A DNA stretch of 64,000 nucleotides, from the NCBI RefSeq assembly GCF_030818485.1, contig NZ_JAUTAJ010000002.1, forward strand, positions 248,001 through 312,000, read 5' to 3'. The notes under the pieces are model-generated. The model did not search any database. It was not told where the DNA came from and saw only the letters and a program-made list of their open reading frames with translations. Shown piece after piece: positions 1 through 8,365 of the stretch. This DNA comes from Pseudoroseomonas cervicalis (GTDB lineage: Bacteria; Pseudomonadota; Alphaproteobacteria; Acetobacterales; Acetobacteraceae). The translations under genes and the position numbers were made by a program. The stretch's first letter is position 1; each line of letters begins with the position of its first letter.

Positions 1-197
1 GCCCGCCCAATGTCTACAAGATCGACAAGCCCACCCATGTGGAGCAGGCCGAGATCGCCCCCTGGTTCGACCAGCCCGGCGGCGGCACCCAGTACAAGCT
101 GGTGCATCCGACCAATGCGACGACCGCCGATGGCAAGCCGGTGCCCTATTCGGTGAAGGACGCCAAGCGCGACGGCTATATGAGCGACGGACCCTGA
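1..197 (+). CDS. TNT-domain toxin, C-terminal fragment (gene starts outside window)
   Basis: The open frame enters from the left edge and ends at a TGA at 195-197, leaving 64 C-terminal residues. The stretch PWFDQPGGGTQYKL is what I know as the C-terminal signature of the TNT (tuberculosis necrotizing toxin, PF14021) fold. The family is named after the NAD+-hydrolysing domain of M. tuberculosis CpnT; the Gln of GGGTQ should correspond to the glutamine reported as essential there (from memory). The tail with YSVKDAKRDGYM also fits the last strand/helix of that domain. The catalytic Arg/His part and any delivery domain lie outside the window. The next gene starts two bases after the stop, as in toxin-immunity pairs. 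Family call fairly sure; toxin activity inferred. Confidence 0.72.
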   Translation, partial: PPNVYKIDKPTHVEQAEIAPWFDQPGGGTQYKLVHPTNATTADGKPVPYSVKDAKRDGYMSDGP

Positions 198-198
198 G

Positions 199-789
199 AT
201 GCTGATCCTTGCCGACTACGTCACCGGGCTGGAGCGCCAGCGCTTCCGCCGGCACGAGGCCTTCAACGCCGCCGCCGGCGCCGCCGACCGCGCCTGCATC
301 GCGCCGCGCGACCAGGGCTGCGGCCGCGCGCATGAGCTGGAGGCGCTCTACGGGCCCGAGGATTTTGCCCGGTTCCTCTACGCCACCGAGCTGACCATGC
401 CCGCCGGGCGGGAACGGCTGGTGCTGCATTGCGCGCTGGACGCCGCCATGCAGATCGTCTCGGTTCTGGCCGACCAGCCGAGCCTGCTGGCGCTGCTCTA
501 CACGCTGGACCCGGCCGGCGGCGATGAGGGGGTTCTGGCCGCCTTCGGCATCGACCCGGCGGAGAGCTGCCGCGCCGAGGTGGCGCCGCGCGAGGCCGGC
601 GCCTTCCTGGCGCCGCATGAGGAAGGCTACGCCTATTTCACCGTGGATGTGCGCGGCGAGCTGCTGCTGCAATCCTGGAGCCGGGCGCTGCCGCCGGTCG
701 CGCTGCATCTGCGCGCCGAGCGGGAGGGCGACCGCACCGATATCTGGAGCCGCATCGGCCGCACGCCCCTGCCGCCCGAGCCGGGCTGA
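199..789 (+). CDS. Small unknown protein, candidate immunity protein for the TNT toxin
   Basis: This 196-aa protein has no signal peptide or membrane segment, and I recognise no family. It begins one base after the stop of the TNT-type gene (TGA-G-ATG), so the two are almost certainly cotranscribed and translationally coupled. Size, cytosolic character, acidic composition and position directly downstream of a NAD+-hydrolase-type toxin fit an immunity protein that blocks the toxin in the producer. The M. tuberculosis antitoxin IFT is of similar size, but I see no obvious likeness to it. The role is inferred from context only. Two strong GC hairpins follow the gene. Confidence 0.6.
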   Translation: MLILADYVTGLERQRFRRHEAFNAAAGAADRACIAPRDQGCGRAHELEALYGPEDFARFLYATELTMPAGRERLVLHCALDAAMQIVSVLADQPSLLALLYTLDPAGGDEGVLAAFGIDPAESCRAEVAPREAGAFLAPHEEGYAYFTVDVRGELLLQSWSRALPPVALHLRAEREGDRTDIWSRIGRTPLPPEPG

Positions 790-805
790 GCGACAGAAGG
801 CAGGT

Positions 806-856
806 GCAGGGGACCCTGTCCCCTGCTGGGGGCGTCCGAGGGGGCAAAGCCCCCTC
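806..856. terminator. Two back-to-back hairpins between convergent genes
   Basis: The first hairpin (806-826) has a 9-bp perfect stem with loop CCT. The second (838-856) has an 8-bp stem GAGGGGGC/GCCCCCTC with loop AAA and runs into the stop codon of the minus-strand ABC gene. Neither has a T-tract. They probably end transcription from both sides, and may belong to a GC-rich intergenic repeat family. Confidence 0.5.
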
Positions 857-1643
857 AGTCCGCTTCTCCGCCGGCATCCGGAAGCGGCGCGAACAGCACC
901 TGCGGCCGGCCATGCAGGGCGGAGACAGTGACGCTGGCGCGCACGCCATAGACCGCCTCGATGCGCTGCGGCGTCAGCACCGCCTCGGGCGGGCCGGCCG
1001 CCACCACGCGCCCGGCCTGCAGCAGGGCCAGCGCGTCGCAATACAGCGCCGCCAGGTTCAGATCGTGCAGCGCCATGATGCTGGTCAGCCCCAGCCGCCG
1101 CACCAGCCCCAGGATCTCCAGCTGGTGGCGGATGTCGAGATGGTTGGTGGGCTCGTCCAGCAGCAGCTCCTCCGGCTGCTGCGCCAGGGCACGGGCGATC
1201 TGCGCGCGCTGCCGCTCGCCGCCCGACAGCGTCTGCCAGCGCTGGCTGCGCAGCCCGAGCAGCCCGGTCTGCCGCAGCGCCGCCTCCACCGCCGCCTGGT
1301 CCGCCGCGCCCCAGGGGGCGAAGGCGCTGCGATGCGGCGTGCGGCCCAGCCGCACCACCTCCTCCACCGTCACCGGCGCCTCGGTCTCGGCATGCTGCTC
1401 CACCAGCGCGACGCGGCGGGCGATGGCAGCGCGGCGCAGCCCGGCCATGGGTCGGCCATCCAGCCGCACCTCGCCCGATTGCGGCCGGCGCAGCCCGGCC
1501 AGCAGCCGCAGCAGGCTCGACTTGCCCGAGCCATTCGGCCCGAGCAGCCCGAGCACCCGCCCCGGCAGCGCCGAAAGGGTGACACCGTCCAGGATCAGCG
1601 TGCCGCCCGCCTCCCAGCGGACGCGCTCCGTCTCCAGGCTCAT
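855..1643 (-). CDS. btuD: ABC transporter ATP-binding protein, BtuD/FecE family
   Basis: This is the cytoplasmic ATPase of a metal-chelate or cobalamin type importer. The 262-aa product has Walker A GPNGSGKS at residues 35-42, the LSGGE signature at 139-143, Walker B ELLLDEP near 159-165, and the NHLD D-loop. It is the last gene of a three-gene minus-strand operon, ten bases after the permease. The operon is led by a cobalamin riboswitch, so B12 or another corrinoid is the likeliest substrate. Sequence alone does not separate BtuD from FecE/FhuC/HmuV, so the symbol rests on the riboswitch. Confidence 0.85.
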   Translation of the reverse strand: MSLETERVRWEAGGTLILDGVTLSALPGRVLGLLGPNGSGKSSLLRLLAGLRRPQSGEVRLDGRPMAGLRRAAIARRVALVEQHAETEAPVTVEEVVRLGRTPHRSAFAPWGAADQAAVEAALRQTGLLGLRSQRWQTLSGGERQRAQIARALAQQPEELLLDEPTNHLDIRHQLEILGLVRRLGLTSIMALHDLNLAALYCDALALLQAGRVVAAGPPEAVLTPQRIEAVYGVRASVTVSALHGRPQVLFAPLPDAGGEAD

Positions 1644-1653
1644 CGCGCGCCCC

Positions 1654-2673
1654 TCACGCCGCGCGCCGGAAGCGGGTCAGCAGCAGGGCGAAGGCCGGGG
1701 CGCCGAACAGCGCGGTGACCACGCCGATCGGCAGCGTCTGCTGCGGCACCAGGGTGCGGGAGAGGATGTCGGCCAGCACCGTCAGGATGGCGCCCAGCAG
1801 CAGGGAGGCCGGCAGCAGCCGCGCATGGCCGGGCCCGACCAGGAAGCGCGCCGCATGCGGCACCACCAGGCCGATGAAGCCCACCGTGCCGGCCAGGCTG
1901 ACCAGCACCGCCGTCATCGCCGCCGTCGCCGCGAAGAGCAGCGCCCGCACCGGCCCGGTGCGGATGCCGAGCGAGGCGGCGGCATCCTCGCCGAAGGTAA
2001 AGGCGTCCAGCGCCCGCGCCTGCGACAGGCAGACGAGGATGGCGAGCCCGACGGCCGGCACCGCCACCGCCAGATCCGGCCAGCGTATGCCGCTGAGATT
2101 GCCGAGCAGCCAGAACATCACCCCGCGCGCCGCCTCGGCATTGGCGGCCAGCGCCACGATGCAGGCGGTGATGGCGCTGAACAGCTGCGCCGCGACGACG
2201 CCGGAGAGGATCACCCGCTCCGCCCCGCCGCCCGCCGCGGCGGAGAGCGCGGCCACCAGGCCGAGCGCCGCCAGCGCGCCCAGGAAGGCGCCGCCCGACA
2301 GCGCCAGCGCGCCGCCACCCAGGCCGAGAATGACCACGGCGACCGCGCCGGTGGAGGCGCCGGCCGAGATGCCCAGCACATAGGGCTCGGCCAGCGGGTT
2401 GCGCAGCAGCGCCTGCAGCACCGCCCCGGCCACCGCCAGCCCGCCGCCGAGGCAGGCCGCCATCAGCGCGCGGCTCAGCCGGTAGTCCCAGACCACGCCC
2501 TGCTGGATGCGCGGCACCTCATAGCCGGCATCGAACAGCCGGTTGGCCAGCGTCCGCAGCACCGCCGGCAGCGGCACCGCCATCTCGCCGATGGAGACGG
2601 CCAGCGCGATGCAGAAGCCCAGCAGCAGCAGCCCGCCCATGGCCAGCGCCAGGCGGAAGGCGGTCCCGCTCAT
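1654..2673 (-). CDS. btuC: FecCD/BtuC-family ABC transporter permease
   Basis: The 339-aa protein is strongly hydrophobic throughout and fits the ten-helix BtuC fold. The family motif YVLGISAGASTGA is present, as is the FIGLVVPHAAR region that contacts the ATPase. Its ATG overlaps the stop of the substrate-binding-protein gene (ATGA), so translation is coupled. It would form the homodimeric inner-membrane channel of the importer. Substrate is inferred from the riboswitch upstream of the operon. Confidence 0.87.
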   Translation of the reverse strand: MSGTAFRLALAMGGLLLLGFCIALAVSIGEMAVPLPAVLRTLANRLFDAGYEVPRIQQGVVWDYRLSRALMAACLGGGLAVAGAVLQALLRNPLAEPYVLGISAGASTGAVAVVILGLGGGALALSGGAFLGALAALGLVAALSAAAGGGAERVILSGVVAAQLFSAITACIVALAANAEAARGVMFWLLGNLSGIRWPDLAVAVPAVGLAILVCLSQARALDAFTFGEDAAASLGIRTGPVRALLFAATAAMTAVLVSLAGTVGFIGLVVPHAARFLVGPGHARLLPASLLLGAILTVLADILSRTLVPQQTLPIGVVTALFGAPAFALLLTRFRRAA

Positions 2674-3752
2674 GGCGCCGCGGGGCGCGCGGCGTCGGGC
2701 AGCGGGCCCAGCCGGCGGATCTCCCCGGCCAGCGCCTCCAGCGCGTCCACCGTGCGCAGCGTCGGGTTCATCGCCTGCGCGTCCATCTCGACCAGCCTGC
2801 CCTCGCGCACGGCGCGCATCTGGCTGGTCACCGGGTCGCTCGCCAGGAAGCGCCGCTTCAGCGCGGCGTCATCGGCGGGGAAGCGGCGCCGGTCCATGCG
2901 GCCGAGCACGATCAGCGCCGGCTCGGCGGCCACCAGCCGCTCCCAGCCCAGGGTCGGCCATTCCTCCTCGCTCGCCACCACATTGCGCAGGCCGAGGGCG
3001 CGCATCATCCAGGCCGGCGCGCCCATGGTGCCGGCGACGAAGGCGTCGCCCTTCACCTCGCGGCTGGAGAACCAGAACAGCACCGGCATGCCCTGCGCCC
3101 GCACGGCGGCGACCGAGGCCGCGGCCCGCGCCTCCCGCGCGCGCAGCCCGGCCACCAGCGCCTCGCCGCGCTCCGGCACGCCGAAGATGCGGGCGAGGTC
3201 GAGGATCTCCTGGTGCAGCATGGCCATGTCGAAGGGCTGGCGCCGCACGCCATCGCCGCTGCCGCTATTGTCCTTGCCCAGGCAATCGGCCGGGGCGATG
3301 TAGGTCGGCACGCCGAGATCGGTGAACTGCTCGCGCCGGCCGACGCGGCCGCGCGGCCCGACATGCCATTCGAACTGCACCACCACCAGGTCCGGATCCT
3401 GGCCGATCACCGATTCGAAGCTCGGGTCATTGTCGGCCAGGCGCGGGATGCGCGCATTGGCCTCGGCATATTGCGGCAGCACCGGGCCGATCCACAGCGC
3501 CGTCGCCGCCACCCGGTCGGCGAGGCCGAGGGCGTAGAGGATCTCGGTGGTGCCCTGGCCGATCGAGACGGTGCGGCGCGGCGGCGCGGCGAAGTGCAGC
3601 GTCTGGCCGCAATTCTCGAGCGTCAGCGGAAAGCCCGGCGCGGCCGGGGGCTGGGCCTGAGACTGAGACTGGGCCTGGGCGGCCAGCGGCGCCAGGGCCG
3701 CGGCGGCGAGCAGCAGGACGGGAAGCGCCCGGCGGGCAAACAAGAACGGCAC
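2670..3752 (-). CDS. btuF: Periplasmic substrate-binding protein of the BtuF/FecB class
   Basis: The 360-aa precursor has a Sec signal peptide (Arg-Arg, then a Leu/Ala core, ending near AQA at about residue 28). It has the class III binding-protein pattern: a first lobe with RRTVSIGQGTTEILYALGL, a long linking helix, and a second lobe with VVASEEEWPTLGWERLV. It starts at GTG 3752, preceded at six bases by AGGAGA on the minus strand. It is the first gene of the operon, about 55 bases after the end of the cobalamin riboswitch, so expression should fall when B12 is plentiful. A cobalt- or siderophore-complex substrate is the alternative. Confidence 0.82.
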   Translation of the reverse strand: MPFLFARRALPVLLLAAAALAPLAAQAQSQSQAQPPAAPGFPLTLENCGQTLHFAAPPRRTVSIGQGTTEILYALGLADRVAATALWIGPVLPQYAEANARIPRLADNDPSFESVIGQDPDLVVVQFEWHVGPRGRVGRREQFTDLGVPTYIAPADCLGKDNSGSGDGVRRQPFDMAMLHQEILDLARIFGVPERGEALVAGLRAREARAAASVAAVRAQGMPVLFWFSSREVKGDAFVAGTMGAPAWMMRALGLRNVVASEEEWPTLGWERLVAAEPALIVLGRMDRRRFPADDAALKRRFLASDPVTSQMRAVREGRLVEMDAQAMNPTLRTVDALEALAGEIRRLGPLPDAARPAAP

Positions 3753-3799
3753 GGATCGTCTCCTGCCTCCGGAACACCCCGCCCGGCGGCATGATGGGA

Positions 3800-4035
3800 C
3801 GACGACGGCAGGTCTCCTGGCTCACGACGCCGGCGCGGGCGGCATGCCCGGGCCGAACCAGCCGCCCTGCCTTCCCGGCGCCGATGGCGCCAGTGGCGGG
3901 CCGGATCCCGGGGGAGCCGGCCGGTGGGCGATGGCCTCGCCGCTGACAGTTGCGGGGGCAGCCGCCGACTGGCCCCCGGACGCGCGGTCCGGCCGGGGCG
4001 CACGGCGTTCCCTTTTCACCCGCTCGCGCGGGACC
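3800..4035 (-). promoter_or_regulatory. Cobalamin (AdoCbl) riboswitch
   Basis: Three hallmark blocks occur in order on the minus strand. GGTGAAAAGGGAA lies at about 4008-4020, CCCGCAACTGTCAGCGG at about 3940-3957, and the B12 box GCCAGGAGACCTGCC at 3807-3821. The blocks span about 230 bases, normal for this RNA. The first downstream gene is the BtuF-like binding protein. I see no T-rich terminator between the aptamer and its ribosome-binding site, so control by hiding the ribosome-binding site is more likely than termination. Confidence 0.93.
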
Positions 4036-4063
4036 GTCGACGGCGCGGTTCTACGCCCTCGCG

Positions 4064-4085
4064 GCGCGGCGGGGAAGCGCCGCGC
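4064..4085 (-). terminator. GC hairpin after the small membrane-protein gene
   Basis: An 8-bp stem (GCGCGGCG/CGCCGCGC) with a 6-base loop lies directly against the stop codon of the gene at 4086. No T-tract follows, so it is a weak intrinsic terminator at best. It would separate that gene from the riboswitch operon downstream. Confidence 0.35.
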
Positions 4086-4454
4086 TCAGACCTCGCGCGA
4101 GATCAGCCGGTTCAGGGTGCGGCAGCCGGCGACGATGGCCAGCAGGGTGATGCCCTGGGTGATCAGCCCGACCGGCGTCCAGACAGTGCCGGCGACCAGC
4201 AGCTGGCTCGGCACGTAATGCAGGAATTGCTGGATCTCGGGCTCCAGATGCAGCGTGCCCACCACCTTCACCACCGCATACCAGGCGAGGCCGCCCAGCA
4301 GCAGCAGCGGCGCCACCCATTCGGCGACCAGCTCGACGAAGGTCAGCGCGAAGCTGACCACCGCCCAGACGGCCAGGCGCACGGCGCGCCAGAGCGGCGA
4401 GGGGCCTTCGGCCTCGTCCAGGTCGTCCTGGTGGGAAGGGGCGTAGCCGGACAT
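4086..4454 (-). CDS. Small membrane protein of unknown function
   Basis: The 122-aa product has a charged N-terminus with many Asp/Glu, then two or three hydrophobic segments (about residues 25-60 and 85-115). It resembles the conserved alphaproteobacterial family annotated DUF6460, a match made from memory. The start at 4454 is preferred over an upstream in-frame one because AGGAGG lies about six bases before it. It stands alone between the riboswitch and the gamma-glutamyltransferase gene, and nothing nearby suggests a function. Confidence 0.7.
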   Translation of the reverse strand: MSGYAPSHQDDLDEAEGPSPLWRAVRLAVWAVVSFALTFVELVAEWVAPLLLLGGLAWYAVVKVVGTLHLEPEIQQFLHYVPSQLLVAGTVWTPVGLITQGITLLAIVAGCRTLNRLISREV

Positions 4455-4571
4455 CCTGTCCTCCTGCCGAGGGGGTGGGGCGGGGTCGTGGCCCCCGGCA
4501 TAGCGCCCCGCGCGCCGCAGCACAAAGTTTCTGCACAGGGCGGGTGGGGCGGCGCGCGGGGGCGGGCCGCT

Positions 4572-6350
4572 TCACCGCCCGACGGCGTAGGCCTGCATCA
4601 GCCGCGGCGTGGCGGCGGCGACGATCATGCCGTCGCGCCGGCCGGCGGCGCAGACCCGGCCCAGCGACCAGGGCGGCTCGATGCGCAGCTCGTGCCCGCG
4701 CTTCAGCAGCCCGGCGATGGCGGCGGTGCCGATCCGCTCCTCCACCAGCAGCCGGTTGGGCGCGAGGCTGCGCGGATAGAAGGATTGCGGGAAATGCTGG
4801 CTGGTGAAGAGCGGCAGGTCGATCGCCGCCTGCAGATCCAGCCCGTGATGCAGATGGCGCAGCAGCACGGCGAGCGTCCACTGGTCCTGCTGGTCGCCGC
4901 CCGGCGTGCCCATGGCCAGCCAGCCCTCGCCATCGCGCGTCACCAGGGTGGGCGTCAGCGTGGTGCGCGGCCGCGCCCCGGCCACCACGGTGGAGGGGTG
5001 GCCCGGCTCCAGCCAGCCCATCTGGCCGCGCGTGCTGATCGAGAAGCCGAGCCCCGGCACGGCGGGCGAGCTCTGCAACCAGCCGCCCGAGGGCGTCGCC
5101 GAGACCATGTTGCCCCAGCGATCCACCACGTCGAGATGCACCGTGTCGCCCCATTCGACCGGCAGCGGCGCGAAGGTCGGCTCGCCATGGCCGAGGCCCA
5201 CCGGGGTTTCGGCGCCGGCCATGGCCAGCACCCGCGCCATGCGCTCGGCAGCCCCCGGCAGCTCGCTGGGCCGCAGCGCGGCCGAGGCGGCCTCGCCGAT
5301 CAGCTTGCGCCGCGCCGCGCCATGCTCGGCCGAGAGCAGCGTCGCCAGCGGCACATCGACCACGTCGGGGTCGCCGTAGAACACCTCGCGATCGGCATAG
5401 GCGAGCTTCATCGCCTCGACCACGGTGTGGATGAAGCGCTCGCCGGAGGGGTCCATCGACGCGAGGTCGATGCCCTCCAGGATGGAGAGCGCCTGCAGCA
5501 GCACCGGGCCCTGGCCCCAGGGGCCGGTCTTGTGCACGGTGACGCCGTGATAGTCGCGGCTGACGGTCGGCTCGTAGCGCGCCTGGTAGCGCGCCAGATC
5601 GTCGCCGGTCAGCAGCCCGCCATTGCGGCGGCCGGTCGAATCCATCAGCTCCGCCGAGCGGTAGAAGCGGTCCACCGCCTCGGCCACGAAGCCGCGGTAG
5701 AAGGCGTCGCGCGCCGCCTCGATCTGGCGGATGCGGTCCGACCCGGCGGCCTCCGCCTCGGCCAGGATGCGGCGATAGGTGGCGGCGATGGCGGGGCTGC
5801 GCAACAGGCTGCGCGGCCGCGGCACCTGCCCGCCGGGCAGCCAGGCCTCGGCCGAGCTCGGCCATTCCGCCTTGAAGAAACTCTCCGCCGCCAGGATCGA
5901 GGAGGCGACGCGCGGCAGCACCGGGAAGCCGTTCTCGGCATAGTCGATGGCGGCCTCCAGCACCTGCGCCGGGTGCCAGGTGCCGTGGTCGCGCAGCAGC
6001 AGCATCCAGGCGTCGAAGGCGCCGGGCACGACGGAGGGCAGCAGCCCGGTGCCCGGCACCTGGCGCAGGCCCAGCGCCGCGAAGCGCTCCGGCGTGGCCG
6101 CCATCGGATAGCCGCCCTGGCCGCAGATCACCTGCGGCGCCTGGCCGGGCCGCTGCAGGATGATCGGCACCTCGCCGCCCGGTCCGTTCAGATGCGGCTC
6201 GACGATCTGCAGCGCGAAGCCGGTGGCCACCGCGGCGTCGAAGGCGTTGCCGCCGCGTTCCAGCACCCCCATGCCGACGGCGCTGGCGATCCAATGGGTG
6301 CTGGCGACGGCGCCGAAGCGGCCGCGGATCTCGGGGCGGGTGGTGAACAT
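4572..6350 (-). CDS. ggt: Gamma-glutamyltransferase family protein (Ntn hydrolase)
   Basis: The family moves or hydrolyses the gamma-glutamyl group of glutathione and related compounds after cutting itself into two subunits. The 592-aa product carries the GGT start region (GNAFDAAVATGFALQIVEPH), the LAYADRE motif, and GDTVHLDVVD, whose Thr403 is the expected self-processing nucleophile. The C-terminal motif ARPRTTLTPTLV with MGTPGGDQQ is also present. No signal peptide is visible, unlike E. coli Ggt, so it may be a cytoplasmic GGT-like hydrolase acting on another amide. It is divergent from a GntR regulator that probably controls it. Confidence 0.88.
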   Translation of the reverse strand: MFTTRPEIRGRFGAVASTHWIASAVGMGVLERGGNAFDAAVATGFALQIVEPHLNGPGGEVPIILQRPGQAPQVICGQGGYPMAATPERFAALGLRQVPGTGLLPSVVPGAFDAWMLLLRDHGTWHPAQVLEAAIDYAENGFPVLPRVASSILAAESFFKAEWPSSAEAWLPGGQVPRPRSLLRSPAIAATYRRILAEAEAAGSDRIRQIEAARDAFYRGFVAEAVDRFYRSAELMDSTGRRNGGLLTGDDLARYQARYEPTVSRDYHGVTVHKTGPWGQGPVLLQALSILEGIDLASMDPSGERFIHTVVEAMKLAYADREVFYGDPDVVDVPLATLLSAEHGAARRKLIGEAASAALRPSELPGAAERMARVLAMAGAETPVGLGHGEPTFAPLPVEWGDTVHLDVVDRWGNMVSATPSGGWLQSSPAVPGLGFSISTRGQMGWLEPGHPSTVVAGARPRTTLTPTLVTRDGEGWLAMGTPGGDQQDQWTLAVLLRHLHHGLDLQAAIDLPLFTSQHFPQSFYPRSLAPNRLLVEERIGTAAIAGLLKRGHELRIEPPWSLGRVCAAGRRDGMIVAAATPRLMQAYAVGR

Positions 6351-6379
6351 GCGGCTTTCCCGGTCTTGGAACCAAAAGG

Positions 6380-6480
6380 GATTGGTCCTTGGCCGCCTAT
6401 CCTAGGCCGGGCATTTTTTGCTGCAAAGCGGCAGAAGGGTGCTTCCGCTGTCGCCAAACCTTCGTATCATGGTCCCATGA
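6380..6480. promoter_or_regulatory. Divergent control region with candidate operators (ggt / GntR gene)
   Basis: The roughly 125-bp gap between the two divergent genes is AT-rich for this genome. It holds two small dyads: ACCAA-N6-TTGGT near 6382-6397, and CATGG-TC-CCATG at 6469-6480, which covers the regulator's start codon. GntR/FadR proteins bind short inverted repeats in such places, so both are plausible autoregulatory sites. This is inferred from symmetry only. Confidence 0.3.
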
Positions 6481-7202
6481 GCAAAGGCGATGACGCGCTG
6501 CGCGCCCTGCGCACCCATCTTGCGGGACTGGAGCTGCCGGACGGCGCCCGGCTGGCGCCGGAACGCGAGCTCTCCTCCCGCCTCGGCATCAGCCGCCGGG
6601 CGCTGCGCGAGGCGCTGTCCCGGCTGGAGCTGGAAGGGCGGATCTGGCGCGGCATCGGCCAGGGCACCTTCCTCGGCCCCCGCCCGCCGGAGGAGCCGGC
6701 GCGCGCCCTGCCGGCCTCGCCGCCCACCGACATCATGGAGGCGCGGCTGGCGCTGGAGCCGCAGCTGGCCGGCCTCGCCGCCACCAAGGCGCGCTCCGAG
6801 CACCTGGCCGCCATCGAGCAGGCGGTGCGCCGCGGCGCCGAGACGGTCGACCTGCAGAGCTGGGGCCGCTGGGACGCCGCCTTCCACCGCGCCGTGGCGC
6901 AGGCGGCGCAGAACCCGCTGCTGCTCGGCCTGTTCGACCAGCTGCAGGCCTGCCGCGCCCGCGCCGAATGGGGCCGGCTGCGCGCCAATGCGGCGACCGA
7001 GGCGATCCGCCGCCGCTCGGTGGCCGAGCATCGCCGCATCCAGGAAGCCATCGCCGGCCGCGACCCGGCCGAGGCGCATGCGGCGATGTGGGACCATCTG
7101 CAATCCATCTCCGCCATGGTGCGGGAGGCGCTGCGCGCCGGCCATGGCTGGTCCGGCGCCACCGCCCTGCCGGCCGAGGATCCGGAACGCCCGGCCGCCT
7201 GA
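6477..7202 (+). CDS. GntR-family regulator, FadR subfamily (FCD domain)
   Basis: The 241-aa protein has an N-terminal winged helix-turn-helix with the GntR hallmark LAPERELSSRLGISRRALREAL (about residues 25-47). An all-helical FCD effector domain follows, with the metal-binding pattern D-x3-H (DAAFHRAV) and later His residues. FCD regulators typically sense small organic acids. It starts at ATG 6477, directly divergent from the gamma-glutamyltransferase gene, and precedes a TctC-like binding protein. Either or both are likely targets. Confidence 0.86.
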   Translation: MSKGDDALRALRTHLAGLELPDGARLAPERELSSRLGISRRALREALSRLELEGRIWRGIGQGTFLGPRPPEEPARALPASPPTDIMEARLALEPQLAGLAATKARSEHLAAIEQAVRRGAETVDLQSWGRWDAAFHRAVAQAAQNPLLLGLFDQLQACRARAEWGRLRANAATEAIRRRSVAEHRRIQEAIAGRDPAEAHAAMWDHLQSISAMVREALRAGHGWSGATALPAEDPERPAA

Positions 7203-7358
7203 ACCGCCGCATCCCGCCGCGCGCCCCGCCCGGCCCCTGAGGGGCAGGGGGCGGCGCGGCGCCGGCCCGGCCACCCCGCTTCCGAGACCCGCCGGCCGCC
7301 GGAGGCCGGCCAAGAACAACGCCGCCACGCCTCTCCATCGATCCGAAGAAGGCCGACC

Positions 7359-8363
7359 ATGACCGAGATTTCCCGCCGCGCCGCGCTGGGGCTGCTGCCG
7401 GGCCTCGCCGCGCTGCCCATCCTGCCCGCCGCCGCGCAGACCGCGCCGGGGACGGGGCCGGGGACGGGCTGGCCCGACCGCCCGGTGACCATCATCGTGC
7501 CCTGGGCGCCCGGCGGCTCCACCGACATCCTGGCCCGCATCGTGGCCGAGCATCTGCGCGGCGCCATCGGCCAGACCGTGGTGGTGGAGAACCGCTCCGG
7601 CGCCTCGGGCAATATCGGCTCGGCCGCGGTCGCGCGCGCCAACCCGGATGGCTACACGCTGCTTTTCGGCTCGATGAGCACGCATGCGATGAACGACGCG
7701 CTGTTCACCAGCATGCCGTTCCACGGCGTCGACGCCTTCTCGCCGATCGCGCTGCTGGCCTATGTCACCAACACCATGGTGATCCACCCCTCGGTGCCGG
7801 CGCGCAACGTGGCCGAGTTCATCGCCTATGCGAAGGCCAATCCGGGCAAGATCACCTATGCCTCGGCCGGCGTCGGCTCGACCAACCATCTCTGCGCCGC
7901 GATGTTCGCCCAGCTCGCCGGCATCGAGATGGTGCATGTGCCCTATCGCGGCGGCGCGCCGGCGGTGCTCGACACCATCGCCGGCCAGACCCAGCTGCTG
8001 TTCAGCGCCGGCACCCAGACCTTCGGCCCGGTGCGCGAGGGCAAGCTGCGCCTGCTGGCGGTGACCGAGGCGCAGCGCAGCGCCCTGCTGCCCGAGGTGC
8101 CGACGCTGGCCGAGACGCTGCCCGGCGCCGTCATGGCGGTGTGGTACGGCGCCTTCGGCCCGGCCGGCATGGACCCGGCGCTGGTGGCGCGGCTGAACAC
8201 CGAGATCAACCGCGTGCTGATGCTGCCGGCGGTGAAGACCCGCATGGCCGAGATCGGCGTCGAGGTGGTCAATGCCAGCCCGGCGGAATTCGCCACCACG
8301 CTGCGCCAGGACGCCGCGCGCTGGGGCGGGCTGATCCGCCAGCTCGGCATCACCGCGGACTGA
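7359..8363 (+). CDS. Tripartite tricarboxylate transporter substrate-binding protein (Bug/TctC family)
   Basis: This is a 334-aa periplasmic solute-binding protein. It has a twin-arginine-like signal (SRRAALGLLPG, cleavage near AAAQT) and the Bug fold markers VTIIVPWAPGGSTDILAR, VVVENRSGASGNIG and HVPYRGGAPAV. Bug proteins bind carboxylates and other small organic molecules. No tctA or tctB membrane genes are in the window, which is usual for the many orphan Bug genes of such genomes. The ligand cannot be told. It lies 156 bases after the GntR gene and two bases before a GAF-domain gene. Confidence 0.88.
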   Translation: MTEISRRAALGLLPGLAALPILPAAAQTAPGTGPGTGWPDRPVTIIVPWAPGGSTDILARIVAEHLRGAIGQTVVVENRSGASGNIGSAAVARANPDGYTLLFGSMSTHAMNDALFTSMPFHGVDAFSPIALLAYVTNTMVIHPSVPARNVAEFIAYAKANPGKITYASAGVGSTNHLCAAMFAQLAGIEMVHVPYRGGAPAVLDTIAGQTQLLFSAGTQTFGPVREGKLRLLAVTEAQRSALLPEVPTLAETLPGAVMAVWYGAFGPAGMDPALVARLNTEINRVLMLPAVKTRMAEIGVEVVNASPAEFATTLRQDAARWGGLIRQLGITAD

Positions 8364-8365
8364 GC

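Noticed and set aside
961..3303. Long plus-strand frame of about 780 codons
   Set aside because: It is the mirror of the minus-strand ABC operon genes, has low-complexity Arg/Ser/Pro composition and no family features.
3924..6476. Long upstream extension of the GntR gene frame
   Set aside because: It runs through the riboswitch and opposite the gamma-glutamyltransferase gene; the GntR domain begins at 6477.
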